From: Polyangiaceae bacterium
GTDB taxonomy: Bacteria > Myxococcota_A > Polyangia > Polyangiales > Polyangiaceae
Length of the DNA: 64,000 nt
Reading direction: 5' to 3'
Assembly (NCBI GenBank): GCA_020633235.1
Contig: JACKEA010000005.1
Location: 434,001-498,000 of the forward strand
Each line of letters begins with the position of its first letter. The stretch's first letter is position 1. Shown piece by piece: positions 43,056-53,100 of the stretch. The notes below the pieces were generated by a model. The model did not search any database and had not been told where the DNA came from. It was given only the letters and a program-made list of their open reading frames with translations. The position numbers were made by a program, and so were the translations under genes.

Positions 43056-44702
43056 ATGAGCCTTTGGAAGCGACTGGCGTTGGTGCCGCTGCTGCTCGCG
43101 GCCGCCTCCTGCTCCCACGACGAGTCCCCAGCAGCCGCAAGCGCGAAGCCGGCCGACTCCACCGAACCTCCGCCCGCGGCCTCCGGCTCCAAGCCGGACG
43201 CCAAGAGCGATGATGAGGACGATCTCGAACGCGCCAAGGCGCGCCCCAAGGTGCCGGCAGCGGTGACGTTGGGCGGGGAGTTCCGCCCCCTGAGCGTGAG
43301 CGTGGTCGATCCCAGCCGGCGTCGCGTCTACAGCCGGTCCCTCCGCACCTGGATCCATGCTCGCCCCAGCAAGAAGTCGCGCCGCCTCGGCTACCTGCGT
43401 GCGGGCGCGTCCACGCCGACGAGCGACAAGCCGGCGGGACACGACGGCTGCAAGCAAGGCTGGTATCCGGTGGAGCCCGACGGCTACGTCTGCGTCGGAC
43501 GCCACGCGACCCTCGACGCGAACGATCCCATCGTCCGGGCCACGCGCGAGTTCCAGCCCGACCCGTCGCGCCGCCTTCCGTACATCTACGGTACGGTACG
43601 TCGTCCCGGGCCCATCTACGGACGCCTGCCGAGCTCCGAGGAGCTGCACAAGGCAGAGCCGGACATCGACGATCGAATGGAGAAGTGGCTGACGGCGGAG
43701 GGCGAGATCGGTGCCAGCTACGCCCAGGACGTGTGGCTCGGTGGCGCCGGGACGCTGGTGGATCCCGCCCAGGCCTGGAAAGACAAGACGACGGACCCGC
43801 TCCCTTGGTTCCTGAAGGATGGCGGAGAAGCTCCGAATATCTATCGCAAAGCGCGCTCGGGGGACCTCGTGATCGAGCGCATGAAACCCCACGTGGGGTT
43901 CTCGTTCCTGCAGACGTTCCTGTTCGAGGGCCGGCGTTACGGCGTGACCACGGACCTGAAGGTGATGCCCACGGACCGCCTGCGCCCGATCCAGGGGTCC
44001 GACTTCCATGGCGTGGAGATCGGCAAGGACATCGATTTTCCGTTCGCGTTCATTCGCCGTTCGGACGCGAAGTTCTGGCTCTACCAGAAGTCGGGCAACA
44101 AGCTGATCGACGCGGGCAACGCGCCCTATCGCGCCGCCATCAAGCTCACCGGCAAACAGCAGTTCTTCCGCAAGCGGCTGCACTACGAGACCACGGATGG
44201 CAAGTGGCTCTCGGATCGCGACGCTTCACGTCTCGATCCCGCCAAGCGCATGCCGGGGTGGGGCAAGGCTGGGGAGAAGTGGATCGATGTCAACCTCACC
44301 AAGCAGACGGTGGTGCTCTACGAGGGCGAAAAGCCCGTGTACGCGACGTTGGTATCCAGTGGCGAAGCCGGCCTCGAGGATCCCAAGCACACCACGGCCA
44401 CCAAGCGCGGCATCTTCCGTATCCACACCAAGCACATCACCGCCACCATGGCTTCGGACGAGGTGGGCGAGGAGTTCGAGCTCCGCGACGTGCCCTACGT
44501 GCAGTACTTCGACAAGGAAGGCTATGCCCTGCATGGAGCCTACTGGCACGACCGCTTCGGCACGCCCAAGAGCCACGGTTGCATCAACCTGGCCCCGGAG
44601 GACGCTCGACGGATCTTCTTCTGGACGGAACCTCAGGTCCCCACCGGTTGGCATGGGGTTTTGTTGCCGCTCCGCGGAACCGTGATGTTCGTCCACCCGT
44701 AG
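43056..44702 (+). CDS. L,D-transpeptidase (YkuD family) lipoprotein
   Basis: 548 residues; the start gives a lipobox ASC (Cys19). An acidic Ala/Pro linker, then about 300 residues of beta-rich sequence (several SH3-like segments), precede the catalytic YkuD domain (about 405-548). The active-site block HGAYWHDRFGTPKSHGCINL contains the nucleophile Cys509. Such enzymes cross-link peptidoglycan or attach proteins to it. It lies 70 bases downstream of a strong terminator-like hairpin, so transcription may be attenuated. Confidence 0.9.
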   Translation: MSLWKRLALVPLLLAAASCSHDESPAAASAKPADSTEPPPAASGSKPDAKSDDEDDLERAKARPKVPAAVTLGGEFRPLSVSVVDPSRRRVYSRSLRTWIHARPSKKSRRLGYLRAGASTPTSDKPAGHDGCKQGWYPVEPDGYVCVGRHATLDANDPIVRATREFQPDPSRRLPYIYGTVRRPGPIYGRLPSSEELHKAEPDIDDRMEKWLTAEGEIGASYAQDVWLGGAGTLVDPAQAWKDKTTDPLPWFLKDGGEAPNIYRKARSGDLVIERMKPHVGFSFLQTFLFEGRRYGVTTDLKVMPTDRLRPIQGSDFHGVEIGKDIDFPFAFIRRSDAKFWLYQKSGNKLIDAGNAPYRAAIKLTGKQQFFRKRLHYETTDGKWLSDRDASRLDPAKRMPGWGKAGEKWIDVNLTKQTVVLYEGEKPVYATLVSSGEAGLEDPKHTTATKRGIFRIHTKHITATMASDEVGEEFELRDVPYVQYFDKEGYALHGAYWHDRFGTPKSHGCINLAPEDARRIFFWTEPQVPTGWHGVLLPLRGTVMFVHP

Positions 44703-44706
44703 CGAC

Positions 44707-45735
44707 TCAGAGTCGACCGAGTACGTCGACCTGGGCCGATAGGTTCGCCCGCGTGATGGCGGCCATGAAGCCGTAGTCCAAGAGCGAGGGAACGTCGTCC
44801 CCACCGATGCAGTGATACTGCGCGTAGCGGAAGTTGCTGGTGTCGGTGAGCATGATCGCCGGGTAGCCGTGCTGCCAGAAGCTGGCGTGGTCCGAACGGG
44901 TCAGGTCCGCCAAGAGCGGGCTCTGCGCCTGGGCGCTGTCCAACAGCAAGAGCGCCGTCGGTAGCTCGGGTTCCGCGTGGCTCCGCATTGCGTTGGCCGC
45001 AGTCGAGGCAGAGTCGATGGCCACGATGGCTACGAAGTCCGCGCGGAACTGGTTGGCTTCGATCTTGGCGTACTCGTCGCCGAACAGCAGGTTGAACCCC
45101 GCCGGCACGCTCTGGCTGTTGGGCGCCGTGTCGCGGTATCCGATCATCTCGAGGGACACCATGCTGGCGACGGTGTCGCCCTGCTGGGCGGCGCGCGCCG
45201 CGTAGGCCTCGGAGCCGATCAGCCCCGCTTCTTCTTCGTCCCAGCAGGCGACCACCAGGCTACGCTCGTACTGAGCCTGGGACAGGATGCGCGCCGTCTC
45301 CAACACGCCGGCAACGCCCGAAGCGTTGTCGTCGGCGCCGGGGCAGCCGCTGATGTGATCGTAGTGCGCGGAGACGATGACCTGCTCCGCCGGCTTGGTC
45401 TTACCGGCGAGGCGCCCGATCACGTTCACGCCGGTGGCGTACTTCTGGCGCTCGACCTCGAAGCCGTATTGGGCGAAGCGCTCGGCGCACAGATCCTGCA
45501 CCGCTTGCCACTGGGCGCTGCCCGGGGGGCGCGGCTTGGCGATCAGCTCGACGTCGCTCTGGAGACGAGCGGCATCCACCTGGCTTTCGAGACTCACGGC
45601 GCCGCCGGCGCCTCCGGCTCCCGCGGCGCCGCCACTCCCCGTGGTGGGGGAAGAGGAAGATTCGGAGCCGCAGCCGACCAGCAGCAGCGCCAGGAGGGGG
45701 AAAAGCTCAGTCCGTAGAGGTGTCACTCGCCGCAT
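44707..45735 (-). CDS. M28-family metallopeptidase lipoprotein
   Basis: 342 residues. Lipobox LVGC (Cys22) and a short Gly/Ala linker. Zinc-site motifs of M28 aminopeptidase-like proteins are clear: SAHYDH, GADDNASGVAG, CWDEEEAGLIGS (catalytic Glu), SLEMIGY and the C-terminal RSDHASFW plus YHCIGG. It is an outer-surface or periplasmic exopeptidase. The ATG overlaps the end of the upstream lipoprotein gene by 29 bases; a GTG at 45726 is an alternative start. Confidence 0.9.
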   Translation of the reverse strand: MRRVTPLRTELFPLLALLLVGCGSESSSSPTTGSGGAAGAGGAGGAVSLESQVDAARLQSDVELIAKPRPPGSAQWQAVQDLCAERFAQYGFEVERQKYATGVNVIGRLAGKTKPAEQVIVSAHYDHISGCPGADDNASGVAGVLETARILSQAQYERSLVVACWDEEEAGLIGSEAYAARAAQQGDTVASMVSLEMIGYRDTAPNSQSVPAGFNLLFGDEYAKIEANQFRADFVAIVAIDSASTAANAMRSHAEPELPTALLLLDSAQAQSPLLADLTRSDHASFWQHGYPAIMLTDTSNFRYAQYHCIGGDDVPSLLDYGFMAAITRANLSAQVDVLGRL

Positions 45736-46366
45736 CTTGCGGCGCGTCGTTCGCCTGGTCCAGCGCTGCGTCCCCGGGAGCGTCCGGCGCTGCGTCGAGG
45801 GGGGCGTCCTCCGCCGCGTCGGCGGCGGCGTCCGTCCCGGCGTCCTGGGCTGCGTCGCTTCCGGCGTCCACCGCGCCGCCGCAGCCGCCGGGGTCCTTGA
45901 CGTCCAGCGTGACGGACACGACGTTCGGCGACTTCGTGGGGTCCAGGGTGATCTGGCCGGCGTCGTTCAGGAGCTCGAGCTGAAACACGTGGGAGCCGAG
46001 GGTCACGTTCTCGAGAGGAACCTGGACCGCCGACTGCGCGGCCTCCACTTTCAGAGCCTCGGAGTCTCCCGATGGATCGAGGCGAAAGCGGAGACGACCG
46101 CAGAGCTGGAGGCCGCCGCAGGTGCCCGGCGGTCGCAGTGAGAAGCCTTCCGACAGGCTGGCGTTCACCACTACCGTTTTGGCGGGGTCTCGACCGACTT
46201 CCAGGCAACTGCCGTTGCCTTCCGTCCAGGTCGGGCCCCCGGCGGAGGTGATGGACGAAAGCGCGACGGTGGGGGGCGTGACCGGGGCGGCCACGGTGGT
46301 GTCGTCACTGCTGCATCCGGCGAGCAAGAGCGAAGCGAGACTGAGGGCGCGGGCGCCACGATTCAT
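45707..46366 (-). CDS. Lipoprotein with Asp/Ala-rich tail
   Basis: 219 residues. Lipobox LLAGC (Cys18), then a Val/Thr-rich beta domain with a Cys pair (CGGLQLCGRLRFRLDPSG) of about 130 residues. The C-terminal about 55 residues are almost only Asp, Ala and Pro (AAQDAGTDAAADAAEDAPLD), a low-complexity acidic tail. The ATG overlaps the chemoreceptor stop (ATGA). It is unrelated to any family I recognise. Confidence 0.7.
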   Translation of the reverse strand: MNRGARALSLASLLLAGCSSDDTTVAAPVTPPTVALSSITSAGGPTWTEGNGSCLEVGRDPAKTVVVNASLSEGFSLRPPGTCGGLQLCGRLRFRLDPSGDSEALKVEAAQSAVQVPLENVTLGSHVFQLELLNDAGQITLDPTKSPNVVSVTLDVKDPGGCGGAVDAGSDAAQDAGTDAAADAAEDAPLDAAPDAPGDAALDQANDAPQDAASDTSTD

Positions 46367-48339
46367 GAGGATTTGCCTTCTGGGAGCTTCTTCAGCTCTG
46401 CTTCGTCCACGAGCACCAGCTCGGGGTCGATCTTGAAACCTTTCACGCTCTGCTCCAGCTCGTCCGCCAGGTGCTGCAGGTGCTCACCCTGACTCACGGC
46501 GTTCTCGCTGGAGGCCAGCACGGAGGCGGCGATGCGCTGGACCGCGTCCATGTTGCGCGCGATCTCGTCGGACGCGATGGCCTGCTCCTGCACCGCGGCG
46601 GCCGTGTCGTCGATCACGCTCACCAACGTCTTGAGGTCCGCGAGGGTGTTCTCCACCAGGCCGGTGCCCTCTTCCACCTCGCGGGTTCCGTCCTGCATCA
46701 CGCGCACGGCCTCGCCGGTCTGGTCGCGAATGGTGGCGATCAGATCTTCGATGTCGCGAGCGCTCTGGCCGGTGCGCTTGGCGAGAGAGCTGACCTCGTC
46801 CGCCACCACGGCAAAGCCCCGGCCGTGTTCTCCGGCGTGGGCGGCCTCGATGGCAGCGTTCAGCGCCAGCATCGTGGTCTGCTCGCTGATCTGACGAATG
46901 ACCTCCACGATGTTCCCGATGCGCTTGCCGCTCTCGCCCAGCGTTCCGATGCGCTGGGCGGCGTCCTCCACCGTGCGGCGAATCTGGCTCAAGCGGGCGA
47001 TGGCGCGGGTCACGGCCTCGCCGCTCGCCTTGGCCGTCCGCGTTGCTTCCGCGGCGTTTTCGGCAACCTGCTGAATGGACGAGGAGAGCTCGGTGACCGC
47101 CGCGGTGGAGTTGGTGATGCGCCCCGCCTGCTCCTTGGAGCCGTCCAGCATCTGTTTGCTCACGGTCGAGATTTCGCCGCTGGAGGAGTTCACCTGGAAG
47201 GCGGTGCGCTGGACGCCCGCCGCCAGGCTGTGGATCTTGGCGAACACGCGGTTCAGATTGACGGCGAGGTGGCCGAGCTCGTCGTTGGTCTCGACATCCA
47301 GTCGGCGGCTCAGGTCCGCGTGGCCGCGGGTGAGGTCTTCCGTGGCTTCGATGTAGCGCCGCAGCGGGCGGGTGAGCTGCACGGCGAGCAAGTAGCCCAC
47401 GGCGATGGCAATCAGCAGCGCGACGGCGAACACCACCAGGATGCCGCCGTAGGCCGCGCGGAGCTTCTCCGCCTGATGCTCGCGGGTGCGCACCATGTAC
47501 AGTGTGCCGATCTGGGTCGAATCCGGATCTCCGCCGCGGTCGTAGCCATCGACGGGCTCGCTCCAAAAGTCGTAGGTGGGCCCGTTTTCCAGGGCCAGGA
47601 CCGGAACGGTTTCGTCGCCTTCGCGCGCTTGCTCCGGGTGAGCGGCGGCCTTCACCAGCCCAGGCCACTCCGCCTTGGGCAGCACGCTGGCCACCACGCG
47701 ATCCCCCGAGATCAGGGCGAAGCGATGCTGCTTCGCCGGCTTGTCGGAGCCTGAGTTGTCTGCCACGTCGCGGAACCACGTGGTGAGCTCCGACGCGATC
47801 AGCACGGTCCCGACGACGCGGCCGGACTGGCCGTCGCCGACGCGGACCGGAGCACCGCTCACGCGGTACGCCTTCTTGCCGATGATGGCGATCTTGCCGC
47901 GCACCGGCTTGCCGTCGCGGAGGTCCTGGAACAGCCGAGACGATCGCCACTCCGCCGAGTTGACGGGGTGCAACCCGCCGCCGGTGAAGGTGGTGCCCGC
48001 CGCGTCGGAGATGGTGAAGAGGTCTGGGGCGATGGTCGATTGCAGCGCGTCACTGAAGCGCTTTGCGGACTCCACCACCTGGGCCGGCTCCCCGGCGTTG
48101 AGGGCCTGAGCCAGCGTAGGATCCGTCGCGATCAGCTTGGCCACGGCGTACTCGCTGGTGCCGAGCTCGGCCAGCGCCGCCTTGTAGCGGAGGTAGTGCT
48201 TCTCGAGGTAGCGCCCGCGTCCTTCGGCGTCGCGCACCGCGTCGAAGGCGGCCCACGCACCCAGGGCGAGCACGACCGTGGAAACGGCGATGATCGTGGC
48301 CACAATCTTGCCGCGTACACTCAACCTGGGGCGCCGCAT
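46363..48339 (-). CDS. Methyl-accepting chemotaxis protein with periplasmic sensor domain
   Basis: 658 residues. Order: first membrane helix (about 11-31), a periplasmic Cache-like domain (about 35-290), second helix (about 297-320), HAMP (about 320-372) and a signalling domain whose hairpin tip reads NIVEVIRQISEQTTMLALNA followed by AIEAAHAGEHGRGFAVVADEV. It feeds a CheA kinase. The ligand is unknown. The neighbouring genes are not chemotaxis genes; it is the first of a run of three overlapping genes on this strand. Confidence 0.93.
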   Translation of the reverse strand: MRRPRLSVRGKIVATIIAVSTVVLALGAWAAFDAVRDAEGRGRYLEKHYLRYKAALAELGTSEYAVAKLIATDPTLAQALNAGEPAQVVESAKRFSDALQSTIAPDLFTISDAAGTTFTGGGLHPVNSAEWRSSRLFQDLRDGKPVRGKIAIIGKKAYRVSGAPVRVGDGQSGRVVGTVLIASELTTWFRDVADNSGSDKPAKQHRFALISGDRVVASVLPKAEWPGLVKAAAHPEQAREGDETVPVLALENGPTYDFWSEPVDGYDRGGDPDSTQIGTLYMVRTREHQAEKLRAAYGGILVVFAVALLIAIAVGYLLAVQLTRPLRRYIEATEDLTRGHADLSRRLDVETNDELGHLAVNLNRVFAKIHSLAAGVQRTAFQVNSSSGEISTVSKQMLDGSKEQAGRITNSTAAVTELSSSIQQVAENAAEATRTAKASGEAVTRAIARLSQIRRTVEDAAQRIGTLGESGKRIGNIVEVIRQISEQTTMLALNAAIEAAHAGEHGRGFAVVADEVSSLAKRTGQSARDIEDLIATIRDQTGEAVRVMQDGTREVEEGTGLVENTLADLKTLVSVIDDTAAAVQEQAIASDEIARNMDAVQRIAASVLASSENAVSQGEHLQHLADELEQSVKGFKIDPELVLVDEAELKKLPEGKSS

Positions 48340-48402
48340 GCATCTCCTCCGAAGTCCGGCGAGACCCTACAACCGAGGGCGCGCCGCTGACAAACGTCCT
48401 GG

Positions 48403-49644
48403 TCAGCCCATGGCCCGCCGCCACGCGCGGTTCTGCGCCCAGGTGGCGGCGGAAAGTCCCACGGCGGCGGCGATGCCCAGGGCGGCGAGAGCGGTGTCAT
48501 GACCGCCCAGGGCAGAGAGGGCGGCGCCCCCCGCCAGGGAGGAAAGGGGGATGGCCACGCCGATCACCAGGGTGCGAGCTCGGGGCTGCCGTTCGGGCGC
48601 CATGGCCTCGTAGAGCAGATTGGCGACGGGGGTCCGCAGGGTGTTGCGCATCTCGCTCTCCACGGCCCGGGCGCCCAGGGCCACCGCGACCGTTCCAGGA
48701 CCCAGGGCCAACAGGGCTTGGGCCGCGAGGTACAGCAGGGACCAGCCGAAATTCAGGATGGGCAAGCCGCCCCGGGACAGGATGCGCCCGACCACGCCCA
48801 CCTGCAGCAGCAACATCGCCGCGTTGATGGCGGTGAAGTAGAGGCCCAGCACTCGAGTGAGCTCCGCCTCGCTGTAGTGGGCTTCGAGGATGGCGCCACT
48901 CTCGGTGGTGAGCGCCAGGCGCCCGAGGGCCAGGAACACCGAGCCGACCACGATGGCGAGCAGCATGCTGTTGCCTTCGGGATGGGACGCGGCGGCGGTC
49001 GACGTGGGCGATGGCTCGACATCGAAGGCTCGGCTGGCGGGGGCTCGCTCGGGCTCGGCGCCGGAGAGGCGCCACCAGCGCGAGAGCAGCAGCGACGCGA
49101 AGAGCTGAGTGACGGCGGCGACGAGCAACAGGCCGGCGAGCCCCGCCCCGGGGCCGATGCCGCCCAGCACCGGCCCCGCGAGCACCGAGCCCAAGCGGGA
49201 GCAGGCGTACACCACGGGCAACGCGCGGGCAGCGCGTCCTCCCGTCAGCTCGCTCAGGGCGAGCACGCCAAAGTGGATCACCCGCAAGCGCGCCAGGGCG
49301 CTGGCCACCACGAAGGCCGCATACACACCAGCACTCGCCTGGGTGCTGGAAGCCAGGGCGCCGAGCACTGCCAGGCTCAATAGCGCGACGCCCAACGATG
49401 CGCGTGACGGCACCCAGCGCACCGCGAGGCGGTCGTAGGCGACCGCCGTGGTGACCTCCACCGCGGCGCGAACGGCCAGCGCCAGCGGCAGCGCCGAGGC
49501 TCCGATCCGCGCGAGAAAGGCGCTCGTCACGGCGCCCTCGGTGACGACTTCGGCGAGGCTCGCGAGCCCCACGAGGAGCCCCAGGTGCAGAGCCGGTGCG
49601 CCGTCGCCGGGCTCGAGGCCGAGGAGCTTGTGGGCTTTTGTCAC
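48403..49644 (-). CDS. Multi-pass transporter-like membrane protein (MFS / NTP-exchanger type)
   Basis: 413 residues from the GTG at 49644, which makes a GTGA overlap with the upstream lipoprotein gene (an ATG at 49671 is possible). About 11-12 membrane helices are present, with a cytosolic Ala/Ser/Pro loop in the middle (about 205-240). The length and the paired six-helix layout suggest a major-facilitator or ATP/ADP-exchange-like transporter, but the diagnostic motifs are weak. Substrate unknown. Confidence 0.7.
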   Translation of the reverse strand: MTKAHKLLGLEPGDGAPALHLGLLVGLASLAEVVTEGAVTSAFLARIGASALPLALAVRAAVEVTTAVAYDRLAVRWVPSRASLGVALLSLAVLGALASSTQASAGVYAAFVVASALARLRVIHFGVLALSELTGGRAARALPVVYACSRLGSVLAGPVLGGIGPGAGLAGLLLVAAVTQLFASLLLSRWWRLSGAEPERAPASRAFDVEPSPTSTAAASHPEGNSMLLAIVVGSVFLALGRLALTTESGAILEAHYSEAELTRVLGLYFTAINAAMLLLQVGVVGRILSRGGLPILNFGWSLLYLAAQALLALGPGTVAVALGARAVESEMRNTLRTPVANLLYEAMAPERQPRARTLVIGVAIPLSSLAGGAALSALGGHDTALAALGIAAAVGLSAATWAQNRAWRRAMG

Positions 49645-50189
49645 GGCGTCTCGCTGGGATTGAAGCGGCACATCTTCGCCGCGAACGCGCCGCGCACGCT
49701 AGTGGCTTCCCGCTTGCCGTCCCCCGCGAACTCGAGATCCAGAACGCCTTCGACACTTCCGTGTGCGGACAGGTCGACGCGTCGCAGGCGCACGCTGCCT
49801 CCCGGCGGCAGCACCGCCGCGCGAGCGCCCAGGCGCGCGGCGGGGATCGCACCTCGGCTCGCCACACGCCCCATGGCCAGAGCGCCCGTCCAGGGATACT
49901 CGCCGGGGCCCGGTTTGTCGTTCGGCGGCGTGACGAGGGTGATGGTGAGCAGTGTCTTGCCCTCGTCGGGAGGCACGAACGCGCTGCAGTCGATCTCGTA
50001 GTCCGCGAGCTGGATGCGAAGCTCGTTCTTGGTGTTGGGCAGCTCGGTGTACTCCACCAAAGCGTGGCTGGGGGTGAGCTCGACCCGGTCCTTTGGAGCG
50101 GTGCCCACCGCCAACCGGATCGGCTCGGCGTCGCTGCTCCGGCAGCCGCCCGCGAGGGCTGCCACGATTGGCATCCATCGGAGGCGCAT
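49641..50189 (-). CDS. Lipoprotein, function unknown
   Basis: 182 residues from the ATG at 50189; the lipobox is AGGC (Cys16). The mature domain is beta-rich with Val/Leu/Thr strands (RIQLADYEIDCSAFVPPDEG, TLLTITLVTPP). The gene sits directly after the kinase gene (2 bases) and before the transporter gene with a GTGA overlap. The three may be one transcription unit. Confidence 0.7.
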   Translation of the reverse strand: MRLRWMPIVAALAGGCRSSDAEPIRLAVGTAPKDRVELTPSHALVEYTELPNTKNELRIQLADYEIDCSAFVPPDEGKTLLTITLVTPPNDKPGPGEYPWTGALAMGRVASRGAIPAARLGARAAVLPPGGSVRLRRVDLSAHGSVEGVLDLEFAGDGKREATSVRGAFAAKMCRFNPSETP

Positions 50190-50190
50190 G

Positions 50191-53100
50191 TCAGGCGGAC
50201 TTGTCCGTCGCTTCCCCCGCACCGAGGGGCCAAGGCCGGCCGGCGAGGTTCTGGCCCACGCTCGCCAGCGCGGGGCGAAGTCGCGCGACGTCGGCACGGT
50301 TGCGCGGGTCGTGGCGCAGGCAGGCCGCGAGCACCACGCCCAGATCGCCGAGCCCCGGAGCTCGGGCCAGGGCCGCGAGCTTCTCCGGCCAGCCGTCGTG
50401 GGCCACGTGCAGCGTGGCCATTGCCATCTCGTCGGCGCCGTCGAATAGCAGATCGGCGGTGAGCACCTCGAACGCCATCGCCGCGAAGGAGTACACGTCC
50501 GCCGCCCACGGCGTGGGGACGTGATCCTCGGGCTCTACGCCGAGCACTTCGGGGGCGCAGTACTCCACCGTGCCGCAGCCCGGCCGGAGCTGCCTCCCGC
50601 TGAGGCCGAAGTCCACCAGCACCGGCATGTCCCCGTCGCGCAGGATCACGTTCGAGGGCTTCACGTCCAAGTGGCCCACACCGGCCTCGTGCATCGCCGA
50701 AAGGCCCGCCAAAATGCCGTCCAGGTAGCGGAAGGCGCGCTCCGTGGTCAGGGATTGGCTGCGGATCAAGCGATCCAACGCCGAGCCACGGATCAGCTCC
50801 ATCACCAAGATCGGCTTGGGGCGCGCCGCCAGATCGAACGTCACGAAGCGCGCGAGGTTCTCGTGCGGAGGCAGCGCCAAGAGCGCCGTGGCCTCCTCGC
50901 GGAACAGCTGCATGAACTCCTGCTCACTCAAGCTGCGGGCGGTGGTGGGATCGTACTGCGGCACCTTGAGGGCGAAGGCCTCCGCGTTCGGGTCGTGGCG
51001 CTCCTCCAGGCGTCGCGCCACGAACACGGAGGAGCCGCCACCGCTGCCGAGGGCCCGCACCACGTAGAACGCGCCGATGGTACGGCGCGGGAGCAGCCAA
51101 TCCGGCAGCGCGGCGCGACGGCGCTCGAGAGGGATCGCCTGGACGTCACTGGCGGCTTCGATGGGCAGGCCGTCGAGACGCGTGAGGACGGCGCTCGCCG
51201 CGCGTGCGATGGGCTCGGGGAGCTCTGCCGTGAGCTCGGCGATGGCCATGCTCACTTGTCGAGGGTTGGGCGGCACGCCGGCGCTCACTGCACGCTCGAC
51301 CAAGCTCGAGAGCGCCGCGACGTCGGTGGAGACCACGATGCTCTCGTCGGGCTCGGCGTCGAGCACGCGTCGAAGCACGCTGGAGGCCAGCTGGCGCAGT
51401 GAATCCGCCGCCGTCTCCAGGTCCGAGAGCGCGGACTGCTCGGACGCGGAGTCGCTGACGAGGTCCATCATTCCCCGCGCGGCCGCCACTGCTTCCAACC
51501 CTCGCCCCAGGCGCAACACGGCCATGCGCAGCGCCTCGGCGCGATGGGTGCCGCCCGCCGCGAGGCCGCGGCTGAGCCGGAGCACCCGCCGCGCGACGTC
51601 GGCCGCGTCCTCGCGGCGCAGGCTGCCGGTGTCGTAGCTGCCTTCGGCCAAGGAATCGGGCATGGCGAAACCCTGGACGTCCACGAACGCGGCGTAGGCG
51701 GCCACCGTGCCCTGAACCTCCAGGTGCGTGGACGCTTCGCTGATGGTGGCCACGCTCTGGCGGTCCGTCAGGTGGGCGGCCACCAAGAGCAGCACGTCTG
51801 CGGGCTCCGCGACGCCCTCTCGCACCGCGGCGTCGAAGGTGCGGGCCAAGGTAGCGCACAAGATGCGATGAACCGACGCATCTGGGCCCGCGGCAAGGCG
51901 CTCGAGCAGCACCTGCATCGCGCGGCGCAGGCGAGCTCGCACGCGGCTGGAGGTCGCTTCCGCTTCGCTCTTGGTGGTCTCAACGTCCACCAGGTGCAGC
52001 AACGCGCGGAGGCGCCGCGAGTTCGCCACGGAGCCGGTCCGCGTCCAGGGCGCGCTCAGGCTGGCCTGCTCGGCATCGAGCAGCCAGTCGCCCAGGCGGT
52101 CCTGCAACTGCTCGAGCTCCGCCACGCTGGCGTCGGCGTCACCCGGACGGCGACCCAGCAGCAGCAGATCCGACAGACGCGATCGCTCCAGCACGGCCAT
52201 GTCGACGTCGCTCAGGTGCTCGACCAGCTCCGGAAGCGTTTCCTCGTCGTGGGCCGACAGCGCCGCGATGCGCTCCATGGTGGCGTGGGCGCGGCCCATC
52301 GCCTCCGTCGCCAGCTCATGGGCGGCGCGGGCGCCGGTGGTCTCGTAGGCCACCAACGCCTGGCGAACGCGCTCCTCCAGGCGATCTTCGTGGTCGCGGT
52401 CGCGATCCAGGATCATCAGCGCGCGGTGGGTGATGCCGCGCAGGGCGGGGGTCTCCGTGTCCAGCTTGGATGCGAGGATCGCCCTGAGCAGCGTGGCGGC
52501 GCGCTGTCCGAAGGTCCCGTGCACCAGATCCGACAGCAGCATGGCCACGGCTTCAGCCACGTCTGGCCGACGCGTGGCGCTCAGGCGGTCCAAGAGCTCC
52601 TCCGCGGCGTCGGGCTCGACTTCCACTACCCGCGGCAGACCCCACACCATGGTCGCGAAGATGCCCGGATCACGCTTGGTGACTGCGCTGTTCAGCAATC
52701 GGTTGCAGGCCTTGGTCGCTGCCGACGGGTTGCCCGCCATGCTGGCCACCAGGCTCACGGCGGCTCGACGCCACTCCGTGGGGGACAGGTTCTCGTCCAG
52801 CGACAGCTCGATCTGCTCCTGCAGCCGGGGGTCCACGGAAGCGAGCAGCCCGCGGGCCACTGCCGCGTGCCGCCACACCAACGGCTCGCGGTCGTCCAAC
52901 AGCTGCTTGCGCACCGGACGGACGATCTCCCCCGCTAGCAAATCCCGCGGCAGCGTGTCGCCCAGCTGCGCGCGCTGTACGGCCTCGCGGGCCGCGTGCT
53001 CCAAGAGCTTGGCCGCCAAGCGCCGCGCGGGCAGGGCGCCGACGCTGGGCCGGACCACCCAGCGTTCCGCCAGCTCGCGGCGTGCCACCAGCGAGTAGGC

